Part shown: one piece after another, positions 52,758 to 61,800 of the stretch
Numbering within the stretch: position 1 is the first letter of the stretch
Layout: every line of letters begins with the position of its first letter
Source: Ruminiclostridium hungatei
Lineage (GTDB): Bacteria > Bacillota > Clostridia > Acetivibrionales > DSM-1351
Assembly (NCBI RefSeq): GCF_002051585.1
Contig: NZ_MZGX01000027.1
Span: 26,364-90,363 of the forward strand
DNA: 64,000 nt
Direction: 5' to 3'
Program-made: the position numbers and the translations under genes
Notes under the pieces: generated by a model
What the model saw: the letters and a program-made list of their open reading frames with translations, nothing else
What the model was told of the DNA's origin: nothing
Databases searched by the model: none

Positions 52758-53844
52758 TACTTATATTGTTGCAAAAGCCTTTTTGGATGACTTCGGCTCT
52801 GAATATACGATACCTCCCTTCAATACAAATAAAACCCTTGAACTGGGCTCGAAATATACGGCGGAGTCTCATTGCCTGCCTTTCAAGCTTTTCGTAGGGA
52901 ACCTGCTTCAGGCTCATGAACTGGGGGCGGACACCATGCTGATTACCGGAGGCTGCGGCCCGTGCAAACTGGGTTATTTCGGAGAAATGCTTAAAAAAAC
53001 CGTCTCTGAAATAGGCATTGAAATGGAAATAATAACCCTTGAGGTTCCTGAACAGGGCTTAAAGGAGCTGGCTGCAAGAATCAAAAAGGTAAGCGGCACC
53101 TCCAACTACCTGAACGTGGCAAAGGTGGTCAACTCTGCAAAAAATGTGGCCATACAGCTTGACAGCCTTGAAAGGCTTTCGCGTATCAAGCGGGCGCGGC
53201 AGCTTGAGCCCCGGAGCGTTGATAAAATCTACGGAAGCTTTCAGAGAGAGGTGCTGGAGGTCAAAGGCTCCAAAGAGATTTTAAAATTTATAAGGCAAAC
53301 CGAGAGGAAGCTTAAAAAGCTTCCTCAGAATGAAAAGGCACGCCCCCTTAAGGTGGGGATAGTGGGTGAGATATATACCACCATAGAGCCCTATGCAAAT
53401 TTCCAGCTTGAAAGGCTGCTGGGGAATATGGGTGTGGAGGTTACCAGACAGGTGACGGTAAGCGGCTGGATAATTGACGACATGCTGAAAAAAGCCTTGC
53501 GGCTGCCCCTGGAAGGGGAGGATGTGAGAGAAGCCAGGGCGTATCTGAGCGGTATGGTGGGCGGCCATGCACATCACACCATCGGAAATACTGTTGTACA
53601 CGCCAAGGACGGCTTTGACGGAGTCATTCATCTATATCCTCTGGGCTGTATGCCTGAGATAGTATCGCAGTCAATCCTTCCGGCGGTGGAAGAAAATTAC
53701 CAGATTCCCGTAATGACCGTAATAAGGGACGAAATGACCGGTGAAGCAGGCTTTAATACAAGAGTGGAAGCATTTGTGGATTTAATCAGGAAGAGAAGGG
53801 AAGAGCAGTTGAATGGACAGAATAAAATGTTATATGGGTATTGA
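52729..53844 (+). CDS. 2-hydroxyacyl-CoA dehydratase-related protein, subunit 2
   Basis: A 371-residue relative of subunit 1. It begins MKITFPHIGNTYIVAKAFLDDFG; cysteine motifs are ESHCLPFKLFVGNL, ITGGCGPCKLGYFGE and LYPLGCMPEIV, and the closing GEAGFNTRVEAFVDL is parallel to the AEAGFCTRLEAFVDM of subunit 1, which shows that the two are paralogous. The central lysine-rich helical stretch (about 150-205) is not recognised. It overlaps the preceding gene by 29 nt and the activase by 32 nt, so the three are tightly coupled and probably form one complex. Confidence 0.75.
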   Translation: MKITFPHIGNTYIVAKAFLDDFGSEYTIPPFNTNKTLELGSKYTAESHCLPFKLFVGNLLQAHELGADTMLITGGCGPCKLGYFGEMLKKTVSEIGIEMEIITLEVPEQGLKELAARIKKVSGTSNYLNVAKVVNSAKNVAIQLDSLERLSRIKRARQLEPRSVDKIYGSFQREVLEVKGSKEILKFIRQTERKLKKLPQNEKARPLKVGIVGEIYTTIEPYANFQLERLLGNMGVEVTRQVTVSGWIIDDMLKKALRLPLEGEDVREARAYLSGMVGGHAHHTIGNTVVHAKDGFDGVIHLYPLGCMPEIVSQSILPAVEENYQIPVMTVIRDEMTGEAGFNTRVEAFVDLIRKRREEQLNGQNKMLYGY

Positions 53845-54781
53845 CGTAGGCTCTGTAAGTACGAATATTACTCTTATTGATGAAGAGGATAAGGTTATTG
53901 ACAAGCAGTATTTAAGAACGGAAGGGCAGCCCATCGAGTCGCTGCGGAAAGGGCTCAGGGATATTGATAAAAGAATCGGGAGAAATATAGCTATAGCAGG
54001 AGTGGGAACTACCGGAAGCGGAAGGCAGCTTGCGGCTGCCATTGTAGGAGCGGATGTGGTCAAAAATGAAATAACCGCCCATGCAGTAGCTTCCCAGAAG
54101 ACCATTCCCAATGTGAGAACAATCATTGAGATCGGCGGGCAGGATTCAAAGATTATATTGTTAAAAAATCATGTTGTACACGACTTTGCCATGAATACGG
54201 TATGTGCTGCCGGAACAGGCTCTTTTCTTGACAGGCAGGCAGCCAGAATAGGTATAGCGATTGAAGACTTCGGGGCTTATGCCCTCAATTCACAAAATCC
54301 GGTGCGGATAGCGGGGAGGTGTGCTGTTTTTGCCGAGAGTGACATGATACATAAGCAGCAGATGGGACATTCCAGAGAGGATATCATCGGCGGCTTATGT
54401 GATGCACTGGTGCGAAACTACCTTGCAAATCTGGCGAAGGGAAAGAGGCTGGAGTCTCCAGTAGTCTTCCAGGGTGGGGTCGCTGCCAATACAGGTATTG
54501 TAAGGGCCTTTGAGAAGGCGCTGGGAGTTGAAATAATAATTCCGGAGCACTTTGATGTCATGGGTGCATACGGGGTTGCACTGCTGGCTGGGGAAAATGC
54601 CCGCTCTGGGGAGGGCGGCACGTGCTTCAAGGGCTTTGACAAGCTCAATGCCTCTTATACCACACAGAGCAGGGAATGCTCCGGCTGTTCCAACTGCTGC
54701 GAGATAGTCCAGATAACCATGGACCATGACCCTGTAGCCTGCTGGGGGGACAAGTGCGGCAAATGGAGCGGGACTGCCTGA
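53813..54781 (+). CDS. BadF/BadG/BcrA/BcrD-type ATPase activase
   Basis: A 322-residue ASKHA-fold ATPase like the activators (HgdC) of 2-hydroxyglutaryl-CoA dehydratase. Motifs: MGIDVGSVSTNITLID (phosphate 1), GVGTTGSGRQLA, IIEIGGQDSKII, AAGTGSFLDRQAARIGI with a Cys just before, and the ligand region IAGRCAVFAESD; FQGGVAANTGIV closes the fold. HgdC-type activators hold one [4Fe-4S] between two subunits and use ATP to push an electron to the partner at low potential. An added C-terminus (about 285-322) has CSGCSNCCEI and CWGDKCGKW, an extra cysteine group. GGGAAGAG precedes the ATG. Terminal gene of the set. Confidence 0.88.
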   Translation: MDRIKCYMGIDVGSVSTNITLIDEEDKVIDKQYLRTEGQPIESLRKGLRDIDKRIGRNIAIAGVGTTGSGRQLAAAIVGADVVKNEITAHAVASQKTIPNVRTIIEIGGQDSKIILLKNHVVHDFAMNTVCAAGTGSFLDRQAARIGIAIEDFGAYALNSQNPVRIAGRCAVFAESDMIHKQQMGHSREDIIGGLCDALVRNYLANLAKGKRLESPVVFQGGVAANTGIVRAFEKALGVEIIIPEHFDVMGAYGVALLAGENARSGEGGTCFKGFDKLNASYTTQSRECSGCSNCCEIVQITMDHDPVACWGDKCGKWSGTA

Positions 54782-54810
54782 GCATTTTAATTAAATGTAA
54801 AATATGTTAT

Positions 54811-54868
54811 AATAATCCAGGATTCCTCGTAGGTGCTGTCTGCTGCGGGAAGCCTGGATTATTTGTTT
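54811..54868 (+). terminator. intrinsic terminator after the activase gene
   Basis: AATAATCCAGG pairs perfectly with CCTGGATTATT, followed by TGTTTATTT. The long loop contains TAGGTGCTGT and TGCTG, as in the hairpin at 6043-6083. Confidence 0.75.
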
Positions 54869-54914
54869 ATTTAAGTTTATATTTTGAATTTATTTAATAA
54901 AATAAGGAATGGGC

Positions 54915-55574
54915 GTGTCATATATGAATAGCTCGGAAAAGTCTCGTAAAAAAAGAATCATTATTCTTGGAGCAGCAGCTATAGCTGCACTTGTAATCAT
55001 AGCGGCAGGCCGTGGCGGGCTTAAAGCAAACAGCGCAGCGAAGCTGTTTGGAATTGGACAGACGACAATGCTGCCGGCTGGTGACGGTAAGGAAATAGTT
55101 GCCATTATTGACGGTGAGAATATAACTCAAAAAGGGTTTGATACCTATAAACTGTTTCTGAACTCAAACGGAGAAAACAAACTGTCGGATAAGCAGGTGC
55201 TGGATAAGATTATAGAACGCCAGGTGATATGCAATCAGGCTGTGGAGGAGGGCATGACGGCCTCGGAGTCCGAAATTGACTCTGCCGTAAGATCCGCCCG
55301 GGAGACTATGAAATCTGACAGTAAGACATATGCTGCCTTTAAGGAATATGTAGCTGGCTTGAACCTGACTGAGGATTCCTATTGGGAGAGTGTCAGGCCG
55401 GTTTATAAAAAGGCTTTGACCTGCGGAAAATATAAAAACTCTCTGAAAGCAAAATTCAGGGAGGACAATAAGGGAAAGGCAATAAGCGACCTGAATGCTG
55501 AATTCTCAAAGTATTATGACGGGAAGGTCAAGGCTCTGGTGAAAAATGCAAAGGTGGAGAGCCTCCTGAAATAA
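54915..55574 (+). CDS. membrane-anchored SurA-N-like protein
   Basis: A protein of about 219 residues: a basic start (SSEKSRKKR), one membrane segment (about 13-33) and an exported region. Residues about 60-215 resemble the N-terminal helical domain of SurA/PrsA chaperones (IVAIIDGENITQKGFDTYK, DKQVLDKIIERQVICNQAVEEGM, SESEIDSAVRSARETM), but no parvulin-type PPIase domain follows, so it would be a chaperone-like or peptide-binding protein only. Start uncertain: an ATG at 54909 abuts AAGGA, a GTG at 54915 has it 6 nt upstream (used here), and an ATG at 54924 is 15 nt away. It lies between two terminators and so is monocistronic. Confidence 0.7.
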   Translation: MSYMNSSEKSRKKRIIILGAAAIAALVIIAAGRGGLKANSAAKLFGIGQTTMLPAGDGKEIVAIIDGENITQKGFDTYKLFLNSNGENKLSDKQVLDKIIERQVICNQAVEEGMTASESEIDSAVRSARETMKSDSKTYAAFKEYVAGLNLTEDSYWESVRPVYKKALTCGKYKNSLKAKFREDNKGKAISDLNAEFSKYYDGKVKALVKNAKVESLLK

Positions 55575-55674
55575 CTTTCTGAAATAGCTTTGCGGTAAAA
55601 AGCTTATGGCGGCAGTTAACATTACTTGGTGTGTAATATTAGTGTGCAATATCAGGCATAATATGTAAAATATG

Positions 55675-55717
55675 AAACCCTCCCTTACGGCGTTTTTAAG
55701 CCGTAAGGGAGGGTTTT
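55675..55717 (+). terminator. intrinsic terminator of the SurA-N-like gene
   Basis: AAACCCTCCCTTACGGC pairs perfectly with GCCGTAAGGGAGGGTTT (17 bp), followed by T. Confidence 0.85.
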
Positions 55718-55787
55718 ACTATCTTGTTTTTTATTTGCAGGAATGTGTAAGGTTCGTTGTCTCGTAATAATTTGTTTTTTGTATATA

Positions 55788-55816
55788 TTGACAAAAAAAG
55801 ATATAAATTCTAAAAT
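55788..55816 (+). promoter_or_regulatory. strong sigma-A promoter of the giant surface protein gene
   Basis: A perfect TTGACA (55788-55793), a 17-bp spacer and TAAAAT (55811-55816), about 45 nt before the ATG. Confidence 0.7.
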
Positions 55817-55861
55817 TACAAGATAAATATTAAAATGTGGTAAATAAAAGGGGATAATGTA

Positions 55862-58800
55862 ATGAAAATTCGGACAAAGTGCATTGCTGGTTTATTGGTA
55901 TTGTTAATACTGGTACAGTCTTTTAGCTGTATCAATTTAGACCCATTACAAGTGCAAAATGCGTATGCAAATACGATATCAAAATCTGGACCAGCGGACA
56001 TGCCGGCTAGTCCCTATGCTATTCCAACGGAAATGGTAGACACCCCCACCCCTGTTGCAAAAGATCATTTGAACAGTATGGGTGATGTTGCAACACCGGC
56101 AGCATTCCAATTGGATGTATCCACGGAAACCACAGATAAAGCAGAGAATATATTAGAAAAGGACAATCCATTTTTAGTGATAACCACATCAGCACTTTCT
56201 ATACCTACAAATTTTGTGGTGGTCACAACTGACAATAGTTTATTAGCAACCTGGGATTCAGTAGCAGAAGCCGAAAGCTATGATGTTTCACTGGATAATA
56301 ATATTATAAGCGTAAGAACACCCGATTTCATTTTTGATAATTTGGAACCGAATACTTCTCATATAGTCAAAGTGAGAGCTGTTAATCAGACTGGGAATGG
56401 TGAATGGAGTGAAGAACTGGAAAAGCAAACCTTGCTTTCAGCGCCTGAAAACCTCGCGGCTACTTCATCAGGTAGCTCTGTCGATTTAAAATGGGAGGCT
56501 GTAGCTGGCGCAACGGGATACGAAATTTATCGGGATGATGACAAAATCGGCACTGCCATAACAAATACATACCATGATAGCGGATTAATAGCAGAAACAA
56601 CTTATGTATATAAAATTAAAGCCTATAATGATGATACAAATATATCTTCTTGTAGCAATGAATGTACGATTAAAGCTATAGATTCAGCAAATGTAACTAC
56701 AGAAACAGTTGCAGGTTCAGAAAAGCTTTCAGAACCCCAAAATTTTAGGATTTCAGCTAAAACTGATATAAGTATTACTCTGGAATGGGATCAGGCCGCA
56801 GATGATGAAAGCGTGGATTATGAGATATATCTTGGTGAAAATCATCTTGCCTCAGTTACAGGTACAACATATTCAGCGATTAATCTTACACCAAATACCT
56901 TATATACTTTTACCGTCAGAGCTAAGGATTCTGAAGGTAATGTATCCAAAAGCGCTGCTGTAACTACAGCTACAAATGCGAAAATAACTGCTTTCAGCTT
57001 TTTGATATCAGGTAAACAAATAACAGGAAATATAGATCAGGAGGCAAGAACCATAAGTCTTTCAGTGCCTGAAAACACAGACGTTAGTGAAATGGTTGCA
57101 AGCTTTAATACAAGTGCAGCTTCTGTCACTGTTGGTGAGATAGAACAGGCAAGCGGCATAACACCGAATGATTTTACAAAACCTGTAATATATACAGCCA
57201 TATCAATTGACGGTTCATCTGTGGACTATGTTGTCACTGTCCTTGTAAATAAGGTAAAAAGGAATTTTATACAGGTAGCTACATATGATTACTACACAGT
57301 AGCACTAAAGGAGGACGGCACAGTTTGGAAATGGGGGTACAGTGAATATGATGGACCTGCACCTGACAGCGGTACTCCTGTACAGGTAGAAGGAATATGT
57401 GGAGTAAAGGCATTTGATGTAGGGTGTGAGCCGTATTATCCATTAATGGTGTTAACTGAGGAGGATGCTATTGCAGGAGCAAAGGCCATTGCTGCAGGTT
57501 ATCTCCATTATGTAGAGTTAAAGGAAGACGGCACGGTTTGGACATGTGGAAATAATGGATATGGTCAATTGGGATCTGATTCTGTTTATCAAACAGATAC
57601 GCCAATAAAGGTAGAGGGAATAAACGGGGTAGTAGCTGTTGCTGCAGGGAACTATTTTAGTTTAGCCTTAAAGGAAGATGGAACCGTATGGCAATGGGGT
57701 GAGCAAAGATATTTATGGAGCCCTGTGCAAGTTGAGGGCTTAAGCGACGTAAAAATGATATTTGCAGGTTGGGACGATGCATTTGCAATAAAAGAAGATG
57801 GAACTCTATGGCAATGGGATTATCGCAGTGCTCCTGTGCAGATAGAGGGAATAAGTGAAGTTAATATGGTAGCCGTTGGTTACAACCATATAGTGGCAGT
57901 AAAGGAAGATGGTACTGTCTGGGCCTGGGGAGGTAATGATAAAGGGCAGTTGGGGAATGGTACGACAGACTACAGTGATATGCCTGTACGGGTTGAAGGA
58001 ATAACAGGAGTTAAAGCAGTAGCTGCCGGGCAAGGGCATACTGTAGCAATAAAAGAGGATGGTACAGTATGGGCCTGGGGTTCAAATCTGTCAGGCCAAC
58101 TCTGCAATGATAGTATAGCTGCCAGTACAATACCTGTTGAAATATTGTATGAAAAAGTTGCTACTCCTCTTATCCATCCTCAAGAAGGAGTCTATGACAC
58201 AACACAGACAGTAACATTGAGCTGCGCTACTGAGGGTGCGGATATAAGATACACTATGGATGGATCAACACCTGCTTTGGATTCCGCTGTTTATAATGGA
58301 CCATTTACAATAGAAGCGACAACAACTATTAAGGCATACGCAGTTAAGGGAGGGATGTTTCATTCAAACCTTGCAAGTGCAGATTGCTTTATTGGTGCTG
58401 ATAATATACCACCCACAACACCAACTGAGTTATCTGTTTCAGATATTAAAGCCAGGACAGTGACGTTGACCTGGACAGCTTCAACCGATAACCTGAAGAT
58501 CACAGCTTATGACATATATATTGACGGAATAAAAGCAGCAAGCTCAACGGCAACATATTGTATATTAACTGGTCTTCTACCTGGAACAACCCACAGCCTG
58601 TCTGTGAAGGCAGTAGATATAGCAGATAATATATCGGAAGAGAGCGACACTGTGACGGTAACGACACTAAACGATGATTACGGCGATGATATGGAAACTG
58701 CAGAAAATATCCAAATTGGTGTTGCGGTTCCTGTAAATATTGACTTTTGGGATGATGTGGACTACTTTAAAATTACACCATCAATTGATGATAAGTACAG

Positions 58801-61800
58801 TATTAGCACCATTACCGGGGATAACAGTTGGGTATATCCTTACGGTATGCTTTATGATAGCAATGGAAGGCTGTTAATATCAGGATATATAGATAATACT
58901 CGAATAATATATAGCCTAAAGGGTAATAGCACCTATTATTTATGTGTGAAATCTGACTGGAATACAGGAGATTATGTACTGCTTATAGCAAATATAGATA
59001 AAATAGCGCCTACAGCGCCTGAAAACTTCCAATTGACTTCACAAACCGATGGATATGTTTCCTTTAGCTGGTCAGCCTCAACAGATAATGTGGGGGTTAG
59101 CGGTTATGAACTGTACCGGGACGGTATATTGGTGAATACAGTAAGCGGAGAAGCAAGTGAATGCAGCGATACGGGATTAAGTCCACTTACAACATACACA
59201 TATACTTTAAAGGCAGTTGATGTAGATGGGAACAGATCTCTTGAATGTGAAGAAATAAGTATAACCGTCGGAGGGGATACACAGGCGCCGACAACACCGG
59301 AGTATTTAAGCTATTACAGCTTAACGGCATGGCAAGTTAACTTGTATTGGGGCACTTCCTTTGATAACTTTGATGTAGTTAAATATGAAATATATAATGG
59401 AACTACCTTAATAGGCACAACTACCCAAACAAATTATATATTGTGGGGACTTACACCAGATAGACAATATTCAATTGCGGTAAGAGCAGTTGACCAAGCA
59501 AATAATAGGTCTGCAGAAAGTAATGTTATTATATTTAATACATTGGTGGATGACTATGGGGATGACATTAAATCAGCGGGATTAATCAGTTTGGATGCTG
59601 ATATTTCTGGAGTTATAGATACATATTATGATGAAGATTTCTTAAAGTTTACTCCTGAAGTTGATGGGACATACAGGATAAGCAGCTATAATGAACCCCC
59701 TTATACTGTGGGCTGCTTATATAATAATAATGGAAAATTTATTGTTTCACAAAATATTTATGAAATACCGATTACTTATAACTTAGCAGCAAATAAGACA
59801 TATTACTTACAGGTATCAGGATTGGGACATAACTACATTGGAGAATACAGAATAAAAATTTCGCTGTTTGATGGCGGACAGGAACCTTTGGCACCAATTG
59901 ATTTTAAAGCAACAGCTATAATTGATGGAATAGTAGCTTTATCATGGTCGCCATCCACAGATGAGGCAATTAAGGGATACGAATTATACCGTAATGGAAC
60001 TTTAGTGCAGATGTTCAACGGCTCGACATATGAGGGGAGCGATATGGGGCTAAGCCCATTAACAACGTACTCTTATACATTAAAAGCCTTTGATGCTGAT
60101 GGGAATAGCTCTCCTGACAGTCAACCGGTGATTATTACCACAGGAAATGATACACAGGCACCCTCACCGCCAACCGGATTGTCAGCATCAGCAATAACTG
60201 ACAGCAAAGTAACCTTGACATGGGCAGCTTCAACCGATAACTTTTACGTTGCTCGTTATGATGTATATAGCGGTTCTACCCTCTTAGCCACATCCACTGC
60301 ATCAAATTGCACGCTGACTGGATTGATGCTTGGAACTGAATATACATTTGCAGTTAAAGCTGTAGATGAATCAGATAATGTATCTGCAGCCAGTGATGGA
60401 GTTTCAGTGAGAACAAAGGATGATTATGGTAATGATATAAATTCAGCAGAAGCAATTGATATTGAGGAAGATATTACTGCTGAAATAAATTTTGCTGGGG
60501 ATGATGACTATTTCTATTTTACTCCGGTATTAGATGGACTATATAGTATTAATGGTTATCCGGACATTCCTTATCTTAGAGGGGACTTATATTACAGCAA
60601 TGGAAATTTGATAGCTTATGAAAATATTTGTAATAAACCAATCAATTATAACTTGGAAGCAAATCAGACATATTACTTAAGAGTTTCAAGTGGGAGCTAT
60701 ATTGGGCAGTATAAAATAAAAGTAACCTTGCTGGATACAAAGGCTCCTTCAGCACCTGCTAATTTGACTGCATCCGGACTGACAGCCAGTAAGGTGACAT
60801 TGGCATGGCTGGCTGCAACAGATGATTTCAAAGTGGCACGTTATGATATATTCAACGGTTCTGCTCTTATTGCTGCATCTGCCGTGTCAAATTGTACGCT
60901 GACGGGTCTGATACCTGGAACTGAATATAAATTTTCCGTTCAAGCAGTGGATACTTCAAATAATGTATCTGAATTCAGTAATGAAATTACGGTCACAACA
61001 AAGGCTGATGATTGCGGTGATGATATAGCAACAGCAACGCCGGTTGATATTGGAATTGAAGTTGCTGCTGTTATCAATTATACAGGGGATATTGATTATT
61101 TTAGCTTTACACCATCATTGAATGGACGTTACAAAATTAATAGCTACAATGGAGCACCTTATCAAAGTGGGTATTTATATGATAATAACGGGAAACTCAT
61201 AGCTTCCGGGGAAATATATAAAACACCGATTATTTATGATTTGGAAGCAAATCAGACATATTACTTGAAGGTCTGCAGTCAAAATTATATTGGACAGTAT
61301 AAATTTAAAGTTGAAATAATGGATACGGAGGCTCCTTCTATTCCAGAGCATCTTGTTACATCAGAAGTGGCTGACGGTAAGGTAACATTATCGTGGTCCC
61401 CCTCCACAGACAACGTGGGGGTAACAGGATATGACATATACGAAGGCGGAAATTTGCTCTCATCAGTTACAGGTACTACATACACTGCTATAAGTTTGAA
61501 GTCAAATAAATCATATCTTTTTACTATACAGGCAAGAGATGAAGAGGGAAATGTATCAGAATTCAGCAGTTTCTCAGAGGTTAAAACCGCAGACGCTGAT
61601 ATACTTACTTTTAACCTTGAAGGTTTGGAGCCGGTAGTAACTGGGAGTATTGATAAGACTAAAAATATAATTACTCTTTTAGTGCCTGAGAAAACACTTG
61701 TTAATAGCCTTGTCGCTAGCTTTTCCACAATAGGTTCAAATTGTATAAAGGTCGGAACAGTTGAGCAGGTAAGTGGAATAACTCCAAATGATTTTTCTGA

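Noticed and set aside
55923..55933. lipobox at SFSC in the giant surface protein
   Set aside because: Residues before the Cys (S-F-S) do not fit a lipobox, and a good signal peptidase I site NAYA follows.
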